DNA from: Frigoribacterium sp. PvP032
Lineage (GTDB): Bacteria > Actinomycetota > Actinomycetes > Actinomycetales > Microbacteriaceae
DNA: 64,000 bases
Reading direction: 5' to 3'
Assembly: GCF_017833035.1 (NCBI RefSeq)
Contig: NZ_JAFIBM010000001.1
Span: forward strand, 2,811,762 to 2,875,761
In this document: in pieces, positions 41,901 through 48,845 of the stretch
Position numbering within the stretch: the first letter of the stretch is position 1
Layout: each line of letters opens with the position of its first letter
Translations under genes and position numbers: made by a program
The notes under the pieces: model-generated
Database searches by the model: none
What the model saw: the letters and a program-made list of their open reading frames with translations, nothing else
What the model was told of the DNA's origin: nothing

Positions 41901-42964
41901 GCACGGTGGGTGCGGGCAAGTCGCTCGACGAGCTGCAGCACCGGCTCAGCGACGACATGCGCGAGTCCGTCGCACGGGTCACCCAGGGCCAGGGCGCAGG
42001 GCAGGGCGCAGGAGGCGCGGGTCGCGGCCGGCGAGGACGCGGCGGCCCCGAGGGCGGTCGCCCCGACGCCGCGACCGCCGCCCCCGCGAACGCCATCGAG
42101 CGCGGCGGCCTCACCTCGTGGGACTTCGACGAGCTGCCGACCGTCGTCGACACGCGGCACGGCGACACCGTGATCCGGGCGTACCCGGCGCTGGTCGACG
42201 AGGGAGCCTCCGTCGCGATCCGCCTGATGGCGACGCCCGCCGACCAGGCCCGCGAGACGCCCAGGGGGGTGCGCCGCCTGCTCATGCTCGCCGTGCCGAG
42301 CCCCGTGGCCTACGTGCAGCAGCACCTCACGGCGCCCGAGAAGCTGATCCTCGCGACGAGCCCGTACCAGAACACCTCGGCGCTCTTCGCGGACTGCCTC
42401 GTCGCGGTCGTCGACGACGTGCTGCACCGGGTCAAGCCCGACGGGCAGCTGTACACGAAGAAGGAGTTCCTCACGGTGCGCGACCGGGTGTCGGGCGCCG
42501 TGATGGACCAGATGTTCCAGACGGTGTCGCTCGTGGCCCGCACCCTGACCGCCGCCCGCGACGCGGACAAGGCCATGAAGGCGGCGACGAACATGTCGCT
42601 GCTGACGGCCCTGACCGACATGCGGCAGCAGCGCGACCGGCTGGTGTACCCGGGCTTCGTCTCGGCGACCGGTCTGCAGCAGCTGCAGCGCGTGCCCGTG
42701 TACCTCGTCGGCATCACCCGCCGCACGGCGAAGCTGCTCGAGGCGCCGTCTCGCGACCGGGCGTGGCTGACCGAGGTGCAGCAGGCGACGGAGCGCTACG
42801 AGGCGGCGGGCGGGACGTTCCCGCCGGCCGAGGGGGCGCCTCCTGCGCTCGTGCGCGCCCGGTGGATGCTCGAGGAGTTCCGCATCAGCCTCTTCGCCCA
42901 GGACCTGCGGCCGAGCGAGAGCGTGTCGCTGCAGCGCATCGTCAAGGTGCTCGCCTCGGCGTAG
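38963..42964 (+). CDS. hrpA: ATP-dependent RNA helicase HrpA (DEAH box)
   Basis: A 1333-residue DEAH helicase. Walker A is GSTGSGKTTQLPK, the box is IIIDEAHERSL, followed by SAT (IITSATIDPESF), then motif V TNVAETSLTVPGIKYVID and motif VI QRSGRSGRTSDG. The C-terminal HrpA-specific DUF3418 region is present. HrpA relatives resolve stalled or collided ribosomes on mRNA. Two inserts are odd: an Asp-rich then Arg-rich tract at residues about 195-265, between the two RecA domains, and a Gly/Gln/Arg tract near 1015-1045. Both look disordered. Confidence 0.94.
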   Translation: MSPTITYPPELPVSQRRDDIAAAIRDHQVVIVAGSTGSGKTTQLPKICLELGRTSIGHTQPRRIAARTISERIAEELGEEVGGLVGYQVRFTDKVGADTQIKLMTDGILLNEIHFDRELKRYDTIIIDEAHERSLTIDFLLGYLKQLLPRRPDLKLIITSATIDPESFSQHFDGAPIVEVSGRTYPVEIRYRPLVADDSTADDDRDVDDLDGLDLDDAPAPARQAARRDDSRRDDGRRRGEPGRPGAAARRAKEAQAGDPRQRADDKDYLQGINEALDELAGESSGDVLVFLSGENEIRDAEDAIRARNLPQTEVLPLYGRLSAADQHRVFQPSSTAGTRRRIVLATNVAETSLTVPGIKYVIDAGTARISRYSTRAKVQRLPIEAISQASANQRSGRSGRTSDGIAIRLYSETDFEKRDEFTEPEILRTNLAAVILQMISLGLGDIAAFPFLQPPDSRGIKDGLDLLRELGAVTQGGQITRVGKQLTRLPIDPRLARMAVESKVHGTTREVLAIVAALSIQDPRERPLERRAQADEAHARFKDPQGDFMTLLNLWNHLEDKKDELTGNAFKRLCRDEFLNYLRVREWQDVYRQLLRAAKPLGLHVGERSTNPDGVHRSLLAGLLSQIGLLDPQKKDYVGARQTRFLVFPGSSLAKKQPAAIMSAELVETSRLFARVNGAIDPAWAEPLAPDLVKRSYGEPHWEKKQGSVVAYERVTLYGVPIVPRRRIQFSRIDPGYARELFIRHALVEGDWESRQSFEKANQQLIRELTEVEERTRRRDILVDGDAAFEFFQRRVPAEVTSTRDFEGWWRRAKQETPDLLTMTAADLLGEDEPDVDEAGFPSTWRQGDQTLTLRYKFEPGADDDGVTVVVPLPLLARLRPAGFDWQVPGLRDELVTSLIKSLPKQIRKNVVPAADWASKITAELPAEPPHDVAESFTATLASVIKKLTYTPVDAADFDLERVPAHLRVTWAVVDERGRTVGAGKSLDELQHRLSDDMRESVARVTQGQGAGQGAGGAGRGRRGRGGPEGGRPDAATAAPANAIERGGLTSWDFDELPTVVDTRHGDTVIRAYPALVDEGASVAIRLMATPADQARETPRGVRRLLMLAVPSPVAYVQQHLTAPEKLILATSPYQNTSALFADCLVAVVDDVLHRVKPDGQLYTKKEFLTVRDRVSGAVMDQMFQTVSLVARTLTAARDADKAMKAATNMSLLTALTDMRQQRDRLVYPGFVSATGLQQLQRVPVYLVGITRRTAKLLEAPSRDRAWLTEVQQATERYEAAGGTFPPAEGAPPALVRARWMLEEFRISLFAQDLRPSESVSLQRIVKVLASA

Positions 42965-42993
42965 CCGCCTGCCCGGCCCTCGCGCTGCGTGCG

Positions 42994-43053
42994 GCACCCC
43001 GTAGTGGACGATGAACCCCGGAACGACGGGGTGCATCGTCCACTTCGGGGTGC
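42994..43053. terminator. 26-bp-stem hairpin after hrpA
   Basis: The arms 42994-43019 and 43028-43053 match at 24 of 26 positions around an eight-base loop GGAACGAC. No T-tract follows. Position after hrpA and before the LacI gene suggests a terminator. Confidence 0.6.
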
Positions 43054-43101
43054 GCGGCAGCGACCGCCGCGGCCGGTGGCGTCCGACGTGCGACGCGGCA
43101 C

Positions 43102-43107
43102 TAGCCT
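43102..43107 (+). promoter_or_regulatory. -10 element TAGCCT, leaderless start of the LacI gene
   Basis: TAGCCT ends six bases before ATG 43114. Confidence 0.5.
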
Positions 43108-43113
43108 GGGCGG

Positions 43114-44130
43114 ATGCGAGCGACGGTCAAGGACGTGGCCGCCCGGGCGGGCGTCTCGCCGAAGACGGTCTCGAACGTCGTCACGGGGGCGGTCAAGGTC
43201 AGCGCCGAGACGCGGGCCCGCGTCGAGGAGGCGGTGGCCGCGCTGTCCTACGTGCCCAACCTGAGTGCGCGCGGGCTCCGCAACGGTCGCACCGGCGCCA
43301 TCGCGCTCGCGTTCCCCGACCTGACGACGCCGTACAGCGCCGAGATGTCGCACTGGTTCGTCGAGGTCGCGCACGAGCGCGGCTGGTCGGTGCAGCTGGA
43401 GCAGACGGGCATGCGGCCCGAACGCGAGCGCGAGCTGCTGCTGCGGGGCAAGGAGCACCTCGTCGACGGGCTCGTGCTCAACCCGGTGAGCCTCGACGAG
43501 AGCGCCATCGTCGGCGCGGAGTCGCTGCCGCCGGTCGTCGTGATCGGCGAGGTCGAGCAGAGCCTCGTCGACCAGGTCAGGGTCGACAGCGTCGCCGCCG
43601 CCCGCGACATGACCACCCACCTGATCGCGCTCGGGCACCGGCGCATCGCCGTGCTCGGCAGCTCGGGCGACGGCTTCGACAGCGCGACGGCCCGCGCGCG
43701 CACCCTCGGCTGGCAGCAGGCGCACGAGGCGGCAGGGCTGCCCGTCGACCCTGCGCTGCGGTGGTCGTGCCGGTCGTGGTCGCCTGAGGCGGGCGCCGCC
43801 GCCGTGCGCGAGCGGCTCGCCGCCGACGGCCCGCCGGACGCGCTCTTCTGCTTCACCGACTCGCTCGCGATCGGCGCCGTGCACGCCCTGTGGGCGGCGG
43901 GGCTGCGGGCCCCCGACGACGTGTCCGTCGCCGGGTTCGACGACATCGCCGACGGACGGTTCACGCTGCCGCCGCTCACGACGGTGCGGCTCGACAAGCG
44001 GCTCTTCGCCGAGCGCACGCTCGAGCTGCTGGCGGCGCGCATCGCCGACCGCGACCGCCCCCCGGAGCTCGCGATCATCCCGCACGAGATCGTGCGCCGA
44101 GAGAGCACGGCGGCGGTGCGCGCGAGCTGA
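43114..44130 (+). CDS. LacI-family transcriptional regulator
   Basis: The N-terminal HTH is VKDVAARAGVSPKTVSNVVT with the hinge helix NLSARGLRNGRTG; the rest is a periplasmic-binding-protein-like effector domain ending IPHEIVRRESTA. 338 residues. Probable role: repressor of the arabinoside uptake and GH51 genes 1.2 kb downstream, inferred from proximity only, because a PhzF-like gene on the other strand lies between. A weak LacI-type half-palindrome with central CG is found before that cluster. Confidence 0.88.
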   Translation: MRATVKDVAARAGVSPKTVSNVVTGAVKVSAETRARVEEAVAALSYVPNLSARGLRNGRTGAIALAFPDLTTPYSAEMSHWFVEVAHERGWSVQLEQTGMRPERERELLLRGKEHLVDGLVLNPVSLDESAIVGAESLPPVVVIGEVEQSLVDQVRVDSVAAARDMTTHLIALGHRRIAVLGSSGDGFDSATARARTLGWQQAHEAAGLPVDPALRWSCRSWSPEAGAAAVRERLAADGPPDALFCFTDSLAIGAVHALWAAGLRAPDDVSVAGFDDIADGRFTLPPLTTVRLDKRLFAERTLELLAARIADRDRPPELAIIPHEIVRRESTAAVRAS

Positions 44131-44146
44131 TGTCCGGACCGCCCGA

Positions 44147-44201
44147 GCTACGCCCCTGGACCAGCGCCACGCCCCTCGATCCAGGGGCGTAGCGCTGATC
44201 C
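44147..44201. terminator. Pair of alternative hairpins between lacI and phzF
   Basis: GCTACGCCCCTGGA (44147-44160) is perfectly complementary to 44180-44193. A competing stem pairs 44158-44176 with 44183-44201 (17 of 19, the two exceptions being G-U pairs in the minus-strand RNA) around a six-base loop. The two stems exclude each other. It separates convergent genes. Confidence 0.55.
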
Positions 44202-44215
44202 GGGGGTGCAGCTCG

Positions 44216-45166
44216 TCAGGCCTCGACGGGGCTGGCCGTGCCGCTGACCGTGATGCCGCCGACCTCGGGCACGTCGACCGTGAGCAGGCTCGGACGTCCG
44301 ACGTGCCTGCCCTGGCGCACAGTGAACCGTGCAGGAGGCGCGAGCAGGCCGACAGCGCGCAGGTACGCTCCGAGGGCGGCGGCGGCAGATCCCGTGGCAG
44401 GGTCCTCGGTGACGGCGCCGACGGGGAACAGGTTGCGCGCCTCGATCGCGGACGACCCGGTGCCGGCCCGTCGGGTCGAGCCGTCGGCGGCGAGGCCGAG
44501 ATCGACGCCCTCGGTGCAGACGACCGTGACGGTGCCCGACCAGCCCTGCCGGTCCATCAGCTCGCGCACCGCGCCCGGGTCGAACCCGAACGCGTCGAAC
44601 ACCGCGAGCGACCGCAGGGCCACGACCGGGTGCCAGTTGCCGGCGAACGCCTCCGTCACCGGCCACCCCGGATCGACGTCGTCACGCACCAGCCCGAGCA
44701 GGCCGAGCAGCTCGTCGGCGACCGCGACGTCGAGCGGCCGCGTGCGCGGCTCGACGCTGGTGAAGGAGGCGCGCAGCACGCCCTCTCCCCCGGCCCCCGC
44801 CTCCTGCGTGGTCTCGATCACGACCGGACCGACGGCCGTCTCGAAGCGGAACGCCCCGCGGCCCCGCGCCTCGGCGAGTGCCACGGCGGTCGCGATCGTC
44901 GCGTGCCCGCAGAACGGCACCTCGGCGATCGGCGAGAAGTAGCGCGTCCGCACGACGCGGTCGTCACCCCCGACGGCTCCGTCGACGACGAAGGCGGTCT
45001 CCGCGTAGCCGACCTCGGCGGCGATCGCCTGCATCTGTCCCTCCTCGAGCGTCGACGCGTCGAGCACCGCCCCCGCGGGGTTGCCACCGCCCGGCCCGTC
45101 CGCGAACGCGGTCAGCCGCAGCACGTCGGTCGAGGAGGCGGTCGTCGGCACGCGGGGAACGGTCAC
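44216..45166 (-). CDS. PhzF-family isomerase-like protein
   Basis: A two-domain diaminopimelate-epimerase fold of the PhzF/YddE family. It begins LRLTAFADGPGGGNPAGAVL, with the catalytic Glu region EVGYAETAFV, then FSPIAEVPFCGHATIATAVAL and AVTEDPATGSAAAALGAYL, all typical. The physiological substrate of most such proteins is unknown; phenazine synthesis is not implied. GTG 45166 was chosen because GACAGT lies six bases before it; a longer frame to GTG 45208 would run into an inverted repeat. Confidence 0.88.
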   Translation of the reverse strand: MTVPRVPTTASSTDVLRLTAFADGPGGGNPAGAVLDASTLEEGQMQAIAAEVGYAETAFVVDGAVGGDDRVVRTRYFSPIAEVPFCGHATIATAVALAEARGRGAFRFETAVGPVVIETTQEAGAGGEGVLRASFTSVEPRTRPLDVAVADELLGLLGLVRDDVDPGWPVTEAFAGNWHPVVALRSLAVFDAFGFDPGAVRELMDRQGWSGTVTVVCTEGVDLGLAADGSTRRAGTGSSAIEARNLFPVGAVTEDPATGSAAAALGAYLRAVGLLAPPARFTVRQGRHVGRPSLLTVDVPEVGGITVSGTASPVEA

Positions 45167-45172
45167 CGCACC

Positions 45173-45178
45173 ACTGTC
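45173..45178 (-). promoter_or_regulatory. -10-like GACAGT, leaderless start of the PhzF-like gene
   Basis: GACAGT-GGTGCG-GTG; the same hexamer is used at 51634-51639 before the methyltransferase. Confidence 0.4.
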
Positions 45179-45180
45179 CC

Positions 45181-45209
45181 GGTGGACGCCACCGTTGGCA
45201 AGGTCCACC
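45181..45209. promoter_or_regulatory. Inverted repeat in the phzF/arabinoside intergenic region
   Basis: GGTGGAC (45181-45187) and GTCCACC (45203-45209) flank an inner GCCACCGTTGGC-type dyad. It lies upstream of the PhzF-like start and about 110 bases before the binding-protein gene, so it could be an operator for either. Confidence 0.4.
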
Positions 45210-45272
45210 CGGCAGCCGCCGGTCGCTCCGGGCCGATGCGCGACGACCTGCCTGCTACCTCTTGCGCTTCAA

Positions 45273-45286
45273 TTACAACGATGGAA
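45273..45286 (+). promoter_or_regulatory. Candidate LacI-type operator before the arabinoside cluster
   Basis: TTACAACGATGGAA has the central CG of LacI-family operators, with 4 of 6 half-site positions symmetric. It is in a distinctly AT-rich patch 36 bases before the start codon. The match is weak. Confidence 0.3.
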
Positions 45287-45321
45287 TAGTGCGAGCAGTC
45301 ACACGTCACGAAGGAGTGAAC

Positions 45322-46713
45322 ATGACCCTGCCCGACCACCCCGCCCGCAGGCGCAGCACCAGCAGCACCCAGGCCGGCCCACCCGGCACCGGCTCGGGCC
45401 TCAGCCGCCGCGGAGTCCTCGTCGGCGGCGCGGCCCTCCTCGGCACCGCGTTCGCGGCCACCGCGCTCTCAGGCTGTGCGACCGGCGCGACCACCGCCTC
45501 CGGCGCGACGGTCGAGCAGCTCAAGTTCTGGCACCTGCTGAGCGGAGGCGACGGCGTGAAGATGTCCGCCCTCGTCGACCAGGCCAACGAGCAGAATCCC
45601 GAGTTCCACGCGACGCAGACCGTGCTCGCCTGGGGCACGCCGTACTACACGAAGCTCGCCATGGCGTCGGCCGGCGGCCGCGCCCCCGACGTCGCGATCA
45701 TGCACGCCTCACGCGTGCCCGGCTACGCGCCCGGCGGCCTGCTCGACCCCTGGGACATCGAGAAGCTCGCCTCGTACGGCCTCCGAGAGGAGGACTTCGC
45801 GCCCGCGGTCTGGAACGCCGGCTTCAGCGGCGACCAGCTGTTCTCGGTCGCGCTCGACTCGCACCCGTTCATCCTGCTGTACAACACCGACATCGCCGCC
45901 CAGGCCGGTGCCCTCGGCCCCGACGGCCAGCTGGTCGAGATCACGAGCCCGGAGCAGTTCCTCGAGGTCGCGAGCGCGATGCAGGCCGTCACCGGCAAGC
46001 ACGGCGCCTCGTGGGGCTACCTCAACGACGGCGCCCAGCTCTGGCGCATGTTCTACACGTTCTACAAGCAGCAGGGCGCCGAGATGGTGCTGCGCGAGGG
46101 CGGGACCGTCGAGTACGACGAGGAGGCGGCCGTCACCGCCCTCGAGTTCATCCAGCAGATGACCGACGGCACCGTCATGGCGGAGGCGAGCGACATCCAG
46201 TCGGGCATCGCCGAGTTCGTCTCGGGCGAGAGCGGCATGCTCTTCACCGGCGTCTGGGAGGTGCCGAGCGCCGCGGCGTCGGGCATCCCGTACGACGCGA
46301 GCATGATCCCGACGCTCTTCGGCACGCCCGCCGTCTACGCCGACTCGCACGCGTTCGTCCTGCCGCGCCAGAGCACGGTCGACGACGCCAAGCGCGAGGA
46401 CGTCTACAAGATGGTCTCGACCATCTTGAAGGACTCGATCTCGTGGGCCGAGGCCGGGCACATCCCCGCCTACGGCCCGGTGGTCGACAGCAGCGAGTAC
46501 GCCGACCTGCTCCCGCAGGCGCACTACGCGGAGGCAGCCGAGTACCTCAACTACGACCCGCCCGCCTGGTTCACCGGCTCGGGGTCGGACTTCCAGACGT
46601 ACTTCCTCGACAGCATCCAGTCGGTCGTCCTCGCCAAGGACGACGCGGCGACCGGCATGAAGCGGTTCGTCGACCGGGTCAACACGCAGCTCGGCCGCCC
46701 CGCCCCGGTGTGA
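45322..46713 (+). CDS. Sugar ABC transporter binding lipoprotein, arabinoside cluster
   Basis: A family 1 binding protein of 463 residues with a Tat-type lipoprotein signal: SRRGVLVGGAALLGTAFAAT followed by lipobox LSGC. The core begins LKFWHLLSGGDGVKMSALVD. AAGGAG six bases before ATG 45322 decides the start; a much longer open frame upstream is non-coding. It is the first gene of a set with two permeases and an arabinofuranosidase, so it probably binds arabino-oligosaccharides or arabinose; this is an inference from context. Confidence 0.88.
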   Translation: MTLPDHPARRRSTSSTQAGPPGTGSGLSRRGVLVGGAALLGTAFAATALSGCATGATTASGATVEQLKFWHLLSGGDGVKMSALVDQANEQNPEFHATQTVLAWGTPYYTKLAMASAGGRAPDVAIMHASRVPGYAPGGLLDPWDIEKLASYGLREEDFAPAVWNAGFSGDQLFSVALDSHPFILLYNTDIAAQAGALGPDGQLVEITSPEQFLEVASAMQAVTGKHGASWGYLNDGAQLWRMFYTFYKQQGAEMVLREGGTVEYDEEAAVTALEFIQQMTDGTVMAEASDIQSGIAEFVSGESGMLFTGVWEVPSAAASGIPYDASMIPTLFGTPAVYADSHAFVLPRQSTVDDAKREDVYKMVSTILKDSISWAEAGHIPAYGPVVDSSEYADLLPQAHYAEAAEYLNYDPPAWFTGSGSDFQTYFLDSIQSVVLAKDDAATGMKRFVDRVNTQLGRPAPV

Positions 46714-46797
46714 TCAGCACCACATGACCGGCACGACCCGCACCCGCACCTCCTCCCCTGAACGACCTGTCCTGCACGACGACGAAGGAGTCGATCT

Positions 46798-47781
46798 GTG
46801 ACGACCACCACGGTCAAGACCCCGGCGGTCCCCGCCGACCGGAGCCCGGCTGCTGCAGCCGGCAGCCGCAGCGGCACCCGCACGGGCACCCGAATGCGCC
46901 CCGGTGCCCACAAGGAGAACCGGATCGGCTGGGGCTTCGCGGCCCCGTTCACGATCCTGTTCGCCCTGTTCCTCGTGTGGCCCCTCCTGCACGGCCTCTA
47001 CCTCAGCTTCACGGGGCAGAGCCTCACGGGCCAGGGCGGCGAGCTGATCGGCTTCGCCAACTACGCCGAGGCCTTCGCCGACGGAGCCATGTGGCGCTCG
47101 ATGCTGAACACGTTCTGGTTCACGATCCTCAGCACGATCCCGCTCGTCGCGGTCGCGCTCGTGCTCGCGCTGCTGGTCAACACCGGCCTGCCGGGCCAGT
47201 GGCTCTGGCGGCTCAGCTTCTTCCTGCCGTACCTGCTGGCGTCGACCGTGGTGTCGCTGTTCTGGGTCCAGCTCTACAGCCCGACGCTCGGCCCGATAAA
47301 CAACGTGCTCGCCACCCTGGGGCTGCCGCAGCCCGCCTGGCTGCAGGACCCGGACACCGCCATGATCGCCGTCGTCGCCACGACGGTCTGGTGGACTGTC
47401 GGCTTCAACTTCCTGCTGTACCTCGCGGCGCTGCAGAACATCCCCGACCAGCAGTACGAGGCGGCCTCGCTCGACGGCGCCGGCCGGTGGCGCTCGCTCT
47501 GGTCGATCACGATCCCGCAGCTCGGCCCCACCACCGGCCTCATCGTCATCCTGCAGGTGCTCGCGTCGCTCAAGGTCTTCGACCAGATCTACCAGATGAC
47601 CAACGGCGGGCCGGCGGGCACGACGCGCTCCACAGTCCAGTACATCTTCGAGTCGGGCTTCACCGGCTACCGGTTCGGCTACTCGAGCGCCATCTCGTAC
47701 ATCTTCTTCGCCGTGATCGTGGTCATCTCGATCGCCCAGTTCTCGATCACGGCCCGCAACCGCAAGGGAGCCCAGCGATGA
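46798..47781 (+). CDS. Sugar ABC transporter permease (MalF type), arabinoside cluster
   Basis: Permease of 327 residues with a Thr/Arg/Pro-rich N-terminus, then WGFAAPFTILFALFLVWPLL and the EAA loop QQYEAASLDGAGRWRSLWSI. GTG 46798 is preceded by GAAGGAG at good spacing. The 84-base gap from the binding-protein gene is C-rich and G-poor and shows no hairpin. The stop overlaps the next ATG. Confidence 0.9.
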   Translation: MTTTTVKTPAVPADRSPAAAAGSRSGTRTGTRMRPGAHKENRIGWGFAAPFTILFALFLVWPLLHGLYLSFTGQSLTGQGGELIGFANYAEAFADGAMWRSMLNTFWFTILSTIPLVAVALVLALLVNTGLPGQWLWRLSFFLPYLLASTVVSLFWVQLYSPTLGPINNVLATLGLPQPAWLQDPDTAMIAVVATTVWWTVGFNFLLYLAALQNIPDQQYEAASLDGAGRWRSLWSITIPQLGPTTGLIVILQVLASLKVFDQIYQMTNGGPAGTTRSTVQYIFESGFTGYRFGYSSAISYIFFAVIVVISIAQFSITARNRKGAQR

Positions 47782-48725
47782 CCGCACCTGCCGTCGCCCC
47801 CGCCGCAGCGCCCGGCGGCGACCTCCGAGCACCCACCGCCGACCGCGGACGACGCCCGAGCCGAGGAGGCGGCAGCCACGGCCACGCACCCGGCAAGCAG
47901 CGCTTCGGCCTGATGGGCGTCGTCAGCATCGTGGTCCTCGTCGTGATGGCCGTGCTCTGGCTGCTGCCGTTCCTCTGGTCGCTGGCGACCTCGTTCAAGA
48001 GCGAGGCCGACGCGGCGGCGACGCCGCAGACCTGGCTGCCCGCGGGCGGCTTCACGCTGCAGGCCTACCGGGCGATCCTCGAGCAGGGGAACATCCCCAC
48101 CTGGCTCTTCAACAGCCTGCTCACGTCGATCGCCATCACGCTGATCGTCGTGGCGACGTCGGCCCTGGTGGCGTACGCGTTCTCGCGGCTCGACTTCCGC
48201 GGCAAGAAGTGGCTCTACGTGGCGACCATCGCGTCGATCATCATCCCGCCGCAGGTGCTGATCGTGCCGCTGTTCTACCAGATGCTCGCCTTCGACATGG
48301 TCGACACGTACTGGGGCATCATCCTGCCGCAGGCCATCGCGCCCGCCATGGTGTTCGTGCTCAAGAAGTTCTTCGACCAGGTGCCGATCGAGCTCGAGGA
48401 CGCGGCCCGCGTCGACGGCGCAGGACGCATCCGGGTGTTCTTCACGATCCTGCTGCCGCTCTCGCGGCCCATCCTCGGAGCGGTCTCGATCTTCGTGTTC
48501 ATCGGCGCGTGGAACAACTTCCTCTGGCCCTTCATCGTCACGAACGACGCGTCGCTGCTCACGCTGCCCGTCGGCCTGCAGACCATCAAGAGCGCCTACG
48601 GCATCCAGTACGCGCAGAACATGGCCGCGGCGATCCTGGCGGCGCTCCCCCTGATCCTGGTGTTCCTGTTCTTCCAGCGACAGATCATCAAGGGCATCTC
48701 GACCACCGGCTTCGGGGGGCAGTAG
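47778..48725 (+). CDS. Sugar ABC transporter permease (MalG type), arabinoside cluster
   Basis: Second permease, 315 residues. After a Pro/Arg/Gly-rich tail it has six membrane segments, with VLWLLPFLWSLATSFKSEAD near the start and the EAA loop IELEDAARVDGAGRIRVFFT. ATG 47778 overlaps the preceding stop (ATGA). No ATPase gene follows; the next gene is the arabinofuranosidase. Confidence 0.9.
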   Translation: MTAPAVAPAAAPGGDLRAPTADRGRRPSRGGGSHGHAPGKQRFGLMGVVSIVVLVVMAVLWLLPFLWSLATSFKSEADAAATPQTWLPAGGFTLQAYRAILEQGNIPTWLFNSLLTSIAITLIVVATSALVAYAFSRLDFRGKKWLYVATIASIIIPPQVLIVPLFYQMLAFDMVDTYWGIILPQAIAPAMVFVLKKFFDQVPIELEDAARVDGAGRIRVFFTILLPLSRPILGAVSIFVFIGAWNNFLWPFIVTNDASLLTLPVGLQTIKSAYGIQYAQNMAAAILAALPLILVFLFFQRQIIKGISTTGFGGQ

Positions 48726-48732
48726 CGACCAG

Positions 48733-48783
48733 CGCCTCCTCGCCCCCGGCCGGCGCCTCCTCGATCCGCACGCCGCGCCTCCT
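48733..48783. repeat. Three phased CGCCTCCT words before the arabinofuranosidase gene
   Basis: CGCCTCCT occurs at 48733, 48754 and 48776, 21 and 22 bases apart, that is, on one face of the helix. This is the densest cluster in the window of the over-represented octamer and it lies in a 120-base non-coding gap. Confidence 0.7.
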
Positions 48784-48845
48784 CGACCGAACCACCCCGA
48801 CCGACCACCCGCCAGCACGCCGCTCCCCCTCTGACTAGGAGAACC

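Noticed and set aside
44216-45166. Phenazine biosynthesis
   Set aside because: A lone PhzF-family protein without phzA/B/D/E/G neighbours does not indicate phenazine production.
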